54,810 nucleotides of DNA from Draconibacterium sp. (GTDB taxonomy: Bacteria; Bacteroidota; Bacteroidia; Bacteroidales; Prolixibacteraceae), in assembly GCA_011620585.1 (NCBI GenBank), contig WOYV01000015.1:1-54810 (forward strand), written 5' to 3'. Made by a program: the position numbers and the translations under genes. Below the pieces are notes generated by a model, which searched no databases, was not told the origin of the DNA, and saw only the letters and a program-made list of their open reading frames with translations. Positions within the stretch are counted from its first letter, which is position 1. The number at the start of each line of letters is the position of its first letter. Shown here piece after piece: positions 18,490 to 26,722 of the stretch.

Positions 18490-19770
18490 ATGAAAAGAGA
18501 CACTTTAGTATTCGATATTATTAAAAAAGAATACAACCGTCAACTAAGTGGCATCGAATTGATCGCTTCGGAAAACTTTGTGAGCGAACAGGTCATGGAA
18601 GCCATGGGCTCAGTAATGACCAATAAATATGCCGAAGGTTACCCGGGGAAACGATATTACGGCGGATGTCAGTTTGTTGATGAAACCGAGCAGCTGGCCA
18701 TCGATCGGATCAAGGAAATTTATGGTGCCGAATGGGCCAACGTTCAGCCACACTCAGGTGCACAAGCCAACGCAGCGGTTTTAAGTGTGATCCTGAAACC
18801 CGGCGATACTTTCCTGGGACTCGATCTTTCGCACGGAGGTCATCTTTCGCACGGTTCACACGTCAACTCATCGGGTATTTTATACAACCCGGTTGCATAT
18901 AAAGTTAAAGAAGATACTGGCCGTGTGGATTACGACGAAATGGAAGCGCTGGCATTCGGGAACAAACCAAAACTTATTATTGGCGGAGCATCGGCATACA
19001 GCCGCGAGTGGGATTACAAACGTATGCGCGAAATTGCCGACAAAGTTGGCGCTTTGCTGATGATCGATATGGCACACCCTGCCGGTTTAATAGCCGCCGG
19101 GTTGCTCGACAATCCGTTGAAACATGCACATGTAGTAACTTCTACCACACATAAAACTCTGCGCGGGCCACGTGGCGGGATCATCCTTATCGGGAAAGAT
19201 TTTGAAAATCCATGGGGGATCACCACTCCAAAAGGTGTGGTCCGTACTATGTCATCGCTGCTCGATTCAGCAGTTTTCCCGGGTCAGCAGGGTGGCCCGC
19301 TTGAACATGTAATCGCTGCTAAAGCTGTAGCTTTTGGCGAAGCGCTTACACCGGAATACAAGGAATACCAGGCACAGGTGAAAAAGAATGCTGCCGTAAT
19401 GGCTCAGGCTTTTGTCGATCTCGGTTACAAAGTAATTTCTGGGGGTACCGACAATCATTCGATGCTGATCGACTTACGTACAAAATATCCTGAAATTACC
19501 GGGAAACTGGTTGAAAATACCATCGTAAATGCAGAAATCACTGTAAACAAAAATATGGTTCCTTTCGACAGCCGTTCCCCTTTCCAGACTTCGGGATTGC
19601 GTGTGGGAACACCGGCGATTACAACACGTGGTGTGAAAGAGGATCTGATGCCTGTTATCGTGCAGTTGATCGACGATGCGATTGCCAACATAGATAATGA
19701 TAAGATGATCGCAGCCATCGGCGAGAAAGTTCATGGCATGATGAAAGATTATCCGTTGTTCGCTTATTGA
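18490..19770 (+). CDS. glyA: Serine hydroxymethyltransferase
   Basis: PLP enzyme that converts serine and tetrahydrofolate into glycine and methylene-tetrahydrofolate, the main source of one-carbon units. 426 residues from the ATG at 18490, the usual length. Conserved segments: ELIASENF (23-30), [13 protein letters not shown] (48-59), [10 protein letters not shown] (113-122), and the PLP lysine at about residue 222 in [14 protein letters not shown]. The open frame extends upstream to 18394, but the promoter at 18434-18461 lies inside that extension and rules it out. It is monocistronic, with a terminator 25 nt downstream. Confidence 0.98.
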   Translation: MKRDTLVFDIIKKEYNRQLSGIELIASENFVSEQVMEAMGSVMTNKYAEGYPGKRYYGGCQFVDETEQLAIDRIKEIYGAEWANVQPHSGAQANAAVLSVILKPGDTFLGLDLSHGGHLSHGSHVNSSGILYNPVAYKVKEDTGRVDYDEMEALAFGNKPKLIIGGASAYSREWDYKRMREIADKVGALLMIDMAHPAGLIAAGLLDNPLKHAHVVTSTTHKTLRGPRGGIILIGKDFENPWGITTPKGVVRTMSSLLDSAVFPGQQGGPLEHVIAAKAVAFGEALTPEYKEYQAQVKKNAAVMAQAFVDLGYKVISGGTDNHSMLIDLRTKYPEITGKLVENTIVNAEITVNKNMVPFDSRSPFQTSGLRVGTPAITTRGVKEDLMPVIVQLIDDAIANIDNDKMIAAIGEKVHGMMKDYPLFAY

Positions 19771-19795
19771 TTTGAGACTTAGTATTCGATAATAT

Positions 19796-19834
19796 AAAAC
19801 CCTGAGGGAGCTTTGCGGGCCTTAGGGTTTTTTC
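19796..19834 (+). terminator. Terminator of glyA
   Basis: AAAACCCTGAGG (19796-19807) pairs with CCTTAGGGTTTT around a GC-containing loop, followed by TTTTTTC. A typical intrinsic terminator 25 nt after the glyA stop. Confidence 0.8.
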
Positions 19835-19860
19835 TTTACTTTAAATGTTGAACACTTATT

Positions 19861-20616
19861 ATGGAATGGTATCTGATTTTAGCTTTAGTTGGGACCGGAA
19901 TTGCTGCCGGATTTATTAATACTACTGCCGGTGGTGGCTCGATGCTGACCATTCCTTTACTTATGTTTATGGGTTTGCCTGCCAATATCGCCAACGGCAC
20001 CAATCGGATCGCCATTCTGCTTCAGAATGTGATTGGTGTACAAACCTTCCGAAAAAATAAAGTACTTGATTTGAAAACCGATTACAAACTGGCGGTTCCT
20101 GCCATAATCGGCTCCATTATCGGCGCTTTGGTGGCGGTTGAAATGGATGTGGAATTGCTTAAAAAGATCATTGCCGGGTTGATGGTGTTGATGTTGTTGC
20201 TTGTGGTACTGAAACCCGAGGTGTGGGTAAAGGAGCGGGCGGGTTCTGTCATGGCAAAACCAACTGTACTACAGTATGTTATTTTCTTTTTTATTGGTTT
20301 GTACGGAGGCTTCATACAAATGGGAGTAGGTTTTTTCCTGCTGGCCGGCCTGGTGCTGGGATGTGGACAAAACCTGGTTCGTGCCAACGCAATCAAGGTT
20401 TTTATTGTACTGATTTACACGGCTTTCTCACTCGGGATTTTCGTATTTCATGGCCAGGTTGATATTGTTGCCGGGTTGATCCTTGCAGCCGGAAATATGC
20501 TGGGGGCCTGGCTGGGCGCAAATTTCACTGTAAAAGGCGGTGCAAAATATGTGCGGTATGTATTAATAGGGGCGATGCTTATCGTAATCCTGAATTTGTT
20601 TGGAGTGTTTAGTTAG
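19861..20616 (+). CDS. TSUP-family membrane permease (TauE/SafE type)
   Basis: Integral membrane carrier of the TSUP family, whose members move sulfite, sulfonates or other small organic anions. 251 residues with about eight hydrophobic helices in two related halves. The first half has GFINTTAGGGSMLTIPLL and the second GLYGGFIQMGVGFFLLAGLV, the paired Gly-rich signatures. The substrate cannot be told. It is followed after 48 bp, without a terminator, by the CobW-type gene, so they may be co-transcribed. Confidence 0.9.
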   Translation: MEWYLILALVGTGIAAGFINTTAGGGSMLTIPLLMFMGLPANIANGTNRIAILLQNVIGVQTFRKNKVLDLKTDYKLAVPAIIGSIIGALVAVEMDVELLKKIIAGLMVLMLLLVVLKPEVWVKERAGSVMAKPTVLQYVIFFFIGLYGGFIQMGVGFFLLAGLVLGCGQNLVRANAIKVFIVLIYTAFSLGIFVFHGQVDIVAGLILAAGNMLGAWLGANFTVKGGAKYVRYVLIGAMLIVILNLFGVFS

Positions 20617-20664
20617 CAATGAGCCGTAAGCTACGGGCAATGCGCAAACAACTGAAAATAAATA

Positions 20665-21573
20665 TTGAAAAGAACTTCCAAAATACCAGTAACAGTAATA
20701 ACCGGCTTCTTGGGAGCCGGGAAAACTACTTTGATCAACGACTTGCTTAAACGATACAACCATGTGGTTTTTGCGCTGGTGGAGAATGAGTTTGGAGAGG
20801 TTTCCATCGATACCAAACTGATTAAAGGCGTGGATGCCAGCCAGATGTTTGAGCTAAAACAGGGCTGTATCTGCTGCTCTATCAATGAAGAATACGAGCT
20901 GGTATTACAAGAACTGGCCGACCGTTTTCCCAACGTAGGGCACATGTTGATTGAAACCACTGGAATAGCCGATCCTGCCCCGGTTATCCAACCTTTTTTT
21001 AGCGACGGGAATTTAAAGAAACTGTACTCTTTTAACGGAACAATCTGTTTGCTGGACGCTCTTTTTTTTGATAAAATTCCTGAAAAGGATATTAGCTTAA
21101 AGCAGTTGGCCGTTGCCGATTTGGTTGTAGTCAATAAATCGGAAAAGTTAAGCAAGCCGGAAAGACAACTGCGGGTGAAGACGATTACCCAAATAAATCC
21201 GTTTGCAAGAATAATATTTACCGATTTTGGAAATTCTGAAGAGATCATTCTGGACAAGATCGTTCAGAGAAATCGCACCATCTTCGATTTTGTCAGCTTT
21301 TCAGCGTCACATTCGCACATAGAAACCAGGTTATTAACTTTGGAAAAGAATATGTCGAAAGATGAGTTTCTGCGTTGGTTTACCTACCTGGTGGATGTGA
21401 ACAAACGATCGATCTACCGGGTAAAAGGAATCCTGTATTTTGAAGACGAACCTTTTGAATATATTTTGCAGGGCGTAGGCGGAAATTTCGAGCTCACCGA
21501 AGGTGAATTGATAATGGAGCCGGGGGTAAGTAAAGTGGTTTTTATAGGAAAGCTGGCACATCTGAAACTTTGA
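20665..21573 (+). CDS. CobW/YjiA-type G3E GTPase, putative metallochaperone (TTG start)
   Basis: GTPase of the COG0523 group, linked to metal delivery, often zinc. 302 residues. Walker A GFLGAGKTT at 14-22, metal-binding CxCC motif (GCICCS, Cys68, 70, 71), ETTG at 97-100, VVNKSE for guanine recognition. A CobW C-terminal domain starts near residue 205, with RWFTYLVDVNKRSIYRVKGILYF. The start is TTG: an in-frame stop lies six bases upstream and the nearby ATGs are in another frame. Its stop codon directly abuts that of the opposite-strand AEC gene (TGA|TCA), leaving no room for a terminator. Confidence 0.9.
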   Translation: MKRTSKIPVTVITGFLGAGKTTLINDLLKRYNHVVFALVENEFGEVSIDTKLIKGVDASQMFELKQGCICCSINEEYELVLQELADRFPNVGHMLIETTGIADPAPVIQPFFSDGNLKKLYSFNGTICLLDALFFDKIPEKDISLKQLAVADLVVVNKSEKLSKPERQLRVKTITQINPFARIIFTDFGNSEEIILDKIVQRNRTIFDFVSFSASHSHIETRLLTLEKNMSKDEFLRWFTYLVDVNKRSIYRVKGILYFEDEPFEYILQGVGGNFELTEGELIMEPGVSKVVFIGKLAHLKL

Positions 21574-22206
21574 TCATCCCAACACTGCAATCCACAACGG
21601 GATAATAAACACCGAAAGAAAAGTTCCTAAGACAACAACCCGGGCAGCGAGTTTCGTGTCAAGTTCATATTGAAGCGACAACGCGTAAGGAGTAAGTCCG
21701 AGCGGCATCGCAGCATCAATTACCGAGGCTTTTAGAAATTCAGGATTCATATAAGTCATTTTCAAACTCAAGTAATAAAAGAAGGGGAGTATCAACATGG
21801 TTGCCACAACGAAAGCAAACACACGGTACCATTCTTTTAGTTTTCCAATGTTTTGCATTCCAAGGAAAATCCCAAGAGAAAAGAGAACGACCGCAGTCAC
21901 CGATTCGGCGAAGAAATCGATGGTTTTGGCAGCAAATTCGGGAAGCTCGATTCTGAAAACAACCAACGCCATCCCCACAAAATATATTGAATTAAAAAGG
22001 ATGAGTTTTGCATACGATTGTTCGCCGGGTTCGAGGTGCATCAGCGAAGCTACCACCAAAGCCGGAAAACCAATGTACAAGGCATATTTATTCAGAATAT
22101 TGACCCATTCGCCAGAACTAACTTTTGTTCGCGAAAAAAGAATCCCGGTCAGGATGATCAGGAAAAGTGGCGCGACAGTTTTTAATGCCAGTAAAAAGTA
22201 GATCAT
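21574..22206 (-). CDS. AEC-family (auxin efflux carrier-like) transporter, internally shortened
   Basis: Resembles AEC membrane carriers, but has 210 residues where the family usually has about 300. The N-terminal helices (TVAPLFLIILTGILFSRTKVSS, YIGFPALVVASL) and the C-terminal helices (VTAVVLFSLGIFLG, DAAMPLGLTPYALSLQYE) are well kept. The central cytoplasmic loop and adjacent helices are missing: NSIYFVG runs straight into MALVVFRIELP near residues 75-85. This looks like an in-frame loss of about 90 codons, so function is doubtful. It overlaps the upstream HAD gene by 4 bp (ATGA) and abuts the CobW-type gene tail to tail. Confidence 0.78.
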   Translation of the reverse strand: MIYFLLALKTVAPLFLIILTGILFSRTKVSSGEWVNILNKYALYIGFPALVVASLMHLEPGEQSYAKLILFNSIYFVGMALVVFRIELPEFAAKTIDFFAESVTAVVLFSLGIFLGMQNIGKLKEWYRVFAFVVATMLILPFFYYLSLKMTYMNPEFLKASVIDAAMPLGLTPYALSLQYELDTKLAARVVVLGTFLSVFIIPLWIAVLG

Positions 22207-22823
22207 CCCTGAACAGTTTTGGGGTGCATCCAGTCGCCGTAATTTATAAAAGGACGAACATCTGTTACGATCATTCCTGCACGTTTCCCGGCTTCAATCC
22301 CCAGGGCGCCATCTTCAAAAACCTGGCAAAATTCCGGGTCAGTGTTCATCAAACGTGCGCATTCAAGAAAAGTCTCCGGTTCGGGTTTATGTTTTGTTAC
22401 ATCGTTGGCCGAAACAATTAGCGGGATATATTTATCCAGGCCCAAGGCTTCGAGTTGCACCTCGGCGCTCCGCCGGCTGGCCCCTGTGCCTACCGCCATG
22501 GGCAGTTTTCCACGATACGACTTTACAATGTCGGTAACTTCTTTTACCGGTTCAAGCAAATGAGCCAGTTCCCAGAATGATTCCTGTTTCAGCTTTACCA
22601 AATGCTCCGGATCTACTTCAATTCCGTAACGTTCAATAATGTGCCATGCAAACTCGATTGTTGGCCTGCCGGTAAGATCGGTTACAATTTGCGGGTCGAA
22701 TTCGAAACCGTATTTTTCGCCAATTTGTTGCCAGGTGTAAACATGCAACGGAAGTGAATTCGAAAGGGTCCCGTCGAGATCGAAAATAAGCGCTTTTGCT
22801 TTTGGATGAACCGTAATTGCCAT
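22203..22823 (-). CDS. HAD-superfamily hydrolase, beta-phosphoglucomutase/YqaB-like
   Basis: Small-molecule phosphatase or phosphomutase, 206 residues. The nucleophile motif DLDGT is at 15-19, with Asp15 as nucleophile and Asp17 as acid/base. A helical cap follows (about 30-95). Motif II is GTGAS near 119-123, the motif III Lys is in HKPEPETFLECA, and motif IV is FEDGALGIEAGKRAGM. This cap type is found in fructose-1-phosphate and beta-phosphoglucomutase enzymes; the substrate is not determined. The AEC-like gene begins within its stop codon, so they form one transcript. Confidence 0.9.
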   Translation of the reverse strand: MAITVHPKAKALIFDLDGTLSNSLPLHVYTWQQIGEKYGFEFDPQIVTDLTGRPTIEFAWHIIERYGIEVDPEHLVKLKQESFWELAHLLEPVKEVTDIVKSYRGKLPMAVGTGASRRSAEVQLEALGLDKYIPLIVSANDVTKHKPEPETFLECARLMNTDPEFCQVFEDGALGIEAGKRAGMIVTDVRPFINYGDWMHPKTVQG

Positions 22824-22923
22824 ACGAAATATTTGTTGTCAAAAGTAATACAACCTGCGAACTTGCAGAATGTTTCCCTCACATCCAACCAATATTTAAA
22901 AATGAATTAAAAGCGAAGGCGGA

Positions 22924-23658
22924 TCAGTTTTCGGAAATTTCCCATGAAACAACGATGCTGGTCTGCATTTCAATTTCATCGGGCGAAAGCACTTCGGTTA
23001 TTTTTGCACTGGCTTCCCGGGTAATTGGCATGATATCCGAAACCATTAATTCGTTTCTGTTGTTAAAGGCGCCAATCATTCTGGGCTCTCCATACTGAAT
23101 GTTTTTTATTTTTCCCAATGCAGTTTCTGATGCTTTTGCTATCCATTCTGCTTTTTGCCGGGCGTCTTTTACCGCCAACGTAATCAGTTTCTCTTTAACC
23201 GCATCCATCTGTTCATCCGAAAGGTAAAAATTCAGGTTAAAGTTTGATTCGAGGTTGTCTTTAATCAGTTCGAAAATTTTATCGTTTTTTTTGTAATCGC
23301 GTTTGGTACGAATCGTTACCGGAATATTTGCTTCATAACCATCTGAAACCGATTGGCGTAACTCAGGATCGTATTTTTGAACTTCGCGGATGGAGTAACT
23401 ATTGGCTTTAAGCAGATCTTCATCGATCCCGTTTTTCACAAAAAGTTGTTTTATATTCCCCATCTTTTCGACTGCCATTTCAGCGCATCTTGTGTAATTA
23501 TTGTCCTTTACACTCAGGTTCACCACGAACGAAAGATCTTCGGGAATTACTTTTACTGATGATTTGCCTTCAACAGTAATCTGACTGCTCGCGGCGCTTT
23601 GTCCAAATACAAAACCCGATAAAAGGATGGCGACGAATAAAAATGCGGTTTTCTTCAT
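22924..23658 (-). CDS. SIMPL-domain (DUF541) periplasmic protein
   Basis: Exported protein of the SIMPL family, which in other bacteria forms periplasmic oligomers and is tied to oxidative stress; the molecular role is unknown. 244 residues: signal peptide ending near FVFGQ, then the domain start ITVEGKSSVKVIPEDLSFVVNLSV, a paired-strand core, and a central helix with AVKDARQKAEWIAKASE. It starts 4 bp after the GH5 gene stop, so it should be translated from the same message, an unusual pairing. Confidence 0.9.
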   Translation of the reverse strand: MKKTAFLFVAILLSGFVFGQSAASSQITVEGKSSVKVIPEDLSFVVNLSVKDNNYTRCAEMAVEKMGNIKQLFVKNGIDEDLLKANSYSIREVQKYDPELRQSVSDGYEANIPVTIRTKRDYKKNDKIFELIKDNLESNFNLNFYLSDEQMDAVKEKLITLAVKDARQKAEWIAKASETALGKIKNIQYGEPRMIGAFNNRNELMVSDIMPITREASAKITEVLSPDEIEMQTSIVVSWEISEN

Positions 23659-23662
23659 GACT

Positions 23663-25387
23663 TTAATTTTTAACGATTTTCACTGTGTATTTCTTTGTTT
23701 GGTTCAACAGTGAAACAAAATAAATGCCAGAAGATAAATTTGAAAGATCGATCTGGGTTTTATAACGGTTTAAGATTTGTTGCTGAACGACTTGCCCACT
23801 GATGTTTTGAATTTGTAATCTTTCAAAACCATCGAGGTTGTGTACCTCCAAACGATCCTGTGCGGGATTGGGGAAAATGCGGCTGCTAAAATTTTGCAAA
23901 TCATCTGCCGATGAAGGGTCCTGCAGAACGATCGATTCGAGTACAATCGATTCAAAATACACGTCTTCGGATGAGGTTCCAAGATCGAAAACCAAACGGG
24001 CAGTATTGTCAGTTGTTTTCATATCGAAAATAAAAGTGAACTCCTTCATTGTTGTGCCGGGTGTTATTCCATTGTAATCGCTGTAAGCTCCCCACGGGTC
24101 AACATTTTGTCCCACATAAGCGGTGATAGTGCGAACAGCTTCGGCACGGGCTTTAAAAGTTACCCGGTATTTTTTCCCGGCCTGTAACTGCAACCCGGTT
24201 TTTGCCAGTTGAATGTGCCAGCCTTGTGTTCCCGCAGTATTTATAACTACTGCCAGTTGGTTATTGGTGTTTTGTTTCGAGGCTACAGCTCCGCTGTTTA
24301 CACTTAGGTTCCACTCCGAAGCAGTCTGTGCAAAGTCAGAAGTATAAACAGGTGTTCCGGCATAGTAAGCCGGGTCGGGCATCGGATCGTGAAGAAGTGC
24401 ATTCACCAGTGTCTGATTATAGCTATGCGACGTGGGATTGTAAATTCCAAAGCCGGCGCTGAATTCCCAGTAAGCCCAACTCCAACCGAGTGATTCGAGA
24501 TAGCGAGGAAGATAGGTTGTCCATTTTTTGCGCGAAGCTGCATCGGCTTTCGAGTACGCGCCAAATTCGCCAATATGGATCGGAATATGCTGTTGGCCTT
24601 CGAACGCTTTCAAAGGAGCAAATTCGTTCTGCATCACCTGTCTTTCGGTATCGGTATCGTTCCATTTTGTTCCCAGCCAGGCTGTCGACCCATCTACCCA
24701 CTCAGCGCCCTGGTGTGTAAACTGAAACGGGTTATAGTAGTGCACTGTTAGAATGATGTTCTGGTCATCGGGGAGTTGCAACTTCGAAAGGCCACCCAAG
24801 CCTCCGTATTCAGCAGTTCCAATCAATACAATTCTTTCGGGGTTGTCTTCCCGAATGGTAGAAAGTGCATCCGCCAGGAAAGTATTCCATTTGTCAGGGG
24901 TAATATTGCCATGCGGCTCGTTTAATATTTCAAAAAGCAATTCATCCGGATAATCTTTAAAAAATTCAGAGATCTGTTTCCATTGCGCCAGAAAACGCGC
25001 CTTTTGTGTGTCGGGGTTTTCGAATAGTGCATCGTGATGATGCATATTGATGATGGCTGATAAACCGTTATTCAAACAAGAATCTACTACCTGTTTTATA
25101 CGGTTTAAAAAAACTGCATTGATCGTGTAAGGTGCACTGACACTGCTTCGGGCATCGGGTTCCCAGCGAATGGGAATGCGCACGTGGTTAAATCCAAGTT
25201 CGGCAATCATACGTGGATAATCGGGCATCCATGGGTTTCCCCACTCGGTTTCGGAGGGGGCTTCAAACATATTTCCAAAGTTGATCCCGCGGCCCAGGTT
25301 TGCATTGACCTCGAAAGCCCGTTCGCGGTTTTGTGCTGAAAGCGAAAGGAATGCAAAAAATAATGCGATCGTAAAAATTAATTTCAT
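23663..25387 (-). CDS. Secreted GH5 endoglucanase with CBM-like and type A T9SS sorting domains
   Basis: Glycoside hydrolase of family 5, probably cutting beta-glucan or beta-mannan. 574 residues. Signal peptide to about residue 19; catalytic barrel about 25-355 with MHHHD (115-119), acid/base Glu157 in FEILNEPHG and nucleophile Glu274 in IHIGEFGAYS. A beta-sandwich of CBM4/9 appearance (about 365-490) contains AGKKYRVTFKARAEA. The last ~75 residues are a type A CTD: IFPNPAQDRLEV, then SGIYFVSL and TVKIVKN, for type IX secretion. The SIMPL gene follows by 4 bp. No SusC/SusD pair adjoins it. Confidence 0.94.
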   Translation of the reverse strand: MKLIFTIALFFAFLSLSAQNRERAFEVNANLGRGINFGNMFEAPSETEWGNPWMPDYPRMIAELGFNHVRIPIRWEPDARSSVSAPYTINAVFLNRIKQVVDSCLNNGLSAIINMHHHDALFENPDTQKARFLAQWKQISEFFKDYPDELLFEILNEPHGNITPDKWNTFLADALSTIREDNPERIVLIGTAEYGGLGGLSKLQLPDDQNIILTVHYYNPFQFTHQGAEWVDGSTAWLGTKWNDTDTERQVMQNEFAPLKAFEGQQHIPIHIGEFGAYSKADAASRKKWTTYLPRYLESLGWSWAYWEFSAGFGIYNPTSHSYNQTLVNALLHDPMPDPAYYAGTPVYTSDFAQTASEWNLSVNSGAVASKQNTNNQLAVVINTAGTQGWHIQLAKTGLQLQAGKKYRVTFKARAEAVRTITAYVGQNVDPWGAYSDYNGITPGTTMKEFTFIFDMKTTDNTARLVFDLGTSSEDVYFESIVLESIVLQDPSSADDLQNFSSRIFPNPAQDRLEVHNLDGFERLQIQNISGQVVQQQILNRYKTQIDLSNLSSGIYFVSLLNQTKKYTVKIVKN

Positions 25388-25488
25388 TCAGGTTTGTTTT
25401 AGTTCTGCCTGTAAAAGTAACAAAAAGGCACAAGTTCTAAAAACTGTGGCCTAAAATAACCTTATAATTTTTTTATAGCAGTACTTTC

Positions 25489-26376
25489 CTATGCGAGTTT
25501 CTCTTTAAAAAAATCGACGGTGCGCTGCCAGGCCAGTTTGGCGGCAGGTTCGTCGTAACGAGGAGTGGTATCGTTATGAAAACCATGATTTACGCCTTCG
25601 TACATGTACATGGCGTATTCCTTATTATTCTTTTTTAACGCCTCTTCGTAGGCTGGCCAACCGGCGTTCACACCTTGGTCGAGCGCTGCATAATGAAGGA
25701 GCAAGGGAGCATTAATTTTTGGCACATCAGCCGCATCAGGCTGTCCGCCGTAAAACGGAACCGCAGCTTTTAATTCAGACACGCGCACTGCCATCATGTT
25801 CGAGATCCAGCCACCAAAACAGAACCCGACCACGCCGACATTTCCATCGCATTCAGGATGATTTTTGAGGGTTTCGAAGGCTGCAATAAAATCTTCGAGC
25901 ATTGCGTTCCGGTCGAGTTTGCCCTGCATTTCGCGTCCGTCATCATCGTTGCCCGGGTAACCTCCCAGCGGAGTGAGTGCATCGGGCGAAATCGAAATAA
26001 ATCCTTCCAATCCTGCCCGTCGGCCCACATCGGCAATGTGTGGATTCAAACCACGATTTTCGTGCACCACCACAATACCGGGCAGTTTTTTTGAATTTCC
26101 GGCAGGCCGCGATAATTGGGCTTTGATTTTTCCGCCTCCTTTGGGCGATGAATATTCGATAGTTTCGGTTTTCAGACGCGCATCGTTGGCTGCAACCTGT
26201 ATTTTCAACTGGTAATCGGGCATAATAAAACTCATAAGAGAAGAAACCGTGAGTCCGCCAACCGCATATACCGAAAGTCGTTCCATAAACTGTCTTCGGT
26301 CGATCCGGTTATGCGCGTATTCGTCGTACAAATCAAAAACTTCCTGGCTCACATCTTCTTTTCTGATCTTATTCAT
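25489..26376 (-). CDS. Dienelactone hydrolase-family protein with Tat-like signal
   Basis: Alpha/beta hydrolase of the DLH family. 295 residues; triad Cys186 (GFCFGGW), Asp233 (AALDQG) and His264 (GVNHGF), with VVVHENRGLNPHI upstream as in carboxymethylenebutenolidase. The first 65 residues are not part of the enzyme fold: IDRRQFMERL (26-34) followed by a hydrophobic stretch to about residue 52 resembles a twin-arginine signal placed after a 25-residue leader. It may act in the periplasm. The natural substrate is unknown. Monocistronic. Confidence 0.9.
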   Translation of the reverse strand: MNKIRKEDVSQEVFDLYDEYAHNRIDRRQFMERLSVYAVGGLTVSSLMSFIMPDYQLKIQVAANDARLKTETIEYSSPKGGGKIKAQLSRPAGNSKKLPGIVVVHENRGLNPHIADVGRRAGLEGFISISPDALTPLGGYPGNDDDGREMQGKLDRNAMLEDFIAAFETLKNHPECDGNVGVVGFCFGGWISNMMAVRVSELKAAVPFYGGQPDAADVPKINAPLLLHYAALDQGVNAGWPAYEEALKKNNKEYAMYMYEGVNHGFHNDTTPRYDEPAAKLAWQRTVDFFKEKLA

Positions 26377-26489
26377 GATAATACATTTTTACATAGAACT
26401 CTTTGAAACACAGTTTTGTTCAGTTTGCAGAGACATTGAGTCTGTGAGTAACAAAAATTGACTTATTTTCGGGAATACAATAAAATACA

Positions 26490-26630
26490 AGGAATGAAGG
26501 GGCGAACGTTTTTTGTCGTTTTGAATTGACCCGCGAGGTAGGCGATGTTGCCGGGCATTTTACGTTGATAATACAGAAAAAGAACGGTACCCGGAAAATC
26601 ATCAGCGATCATTTGAGCGCCGGACAATAA
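26490..26630 (+). pseudogene. Possible remnant of an NTF2-like (DUF4440) protein C-terminus
   Basis: A 46-codon stretch without a start, ending at TAA 26628-26630, translates to GDVAGHFTLIIQKKNGTRKI followed by ISDHLSAGQ. This resembles the final two strands of SnoaL/DUF4440 proteins (usually ..G.Y.L......G.WKI..DH.S). The upstream part is gone. It lies in the 345-bp gap before the peptidase gene. The match is short and made by eye. Confidence 0.3.
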
Positions 26631-26722
26631 GAACTTGCAATTACAGATAAACTGATAAACTCCCTTTTTTAATCCAGCGTGGAATATTATTTTCGAGCCA
26701 CAATTTCAAAAAATCCAATACA

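Noticed and set aside
20631-21257. 208-residue minus-strand frame opposite the CobW-type gene
   Set aside because: The plus strand carries Walker A, CxCC and other motifs in order; the opposite frame is Ser-rich with no motif.
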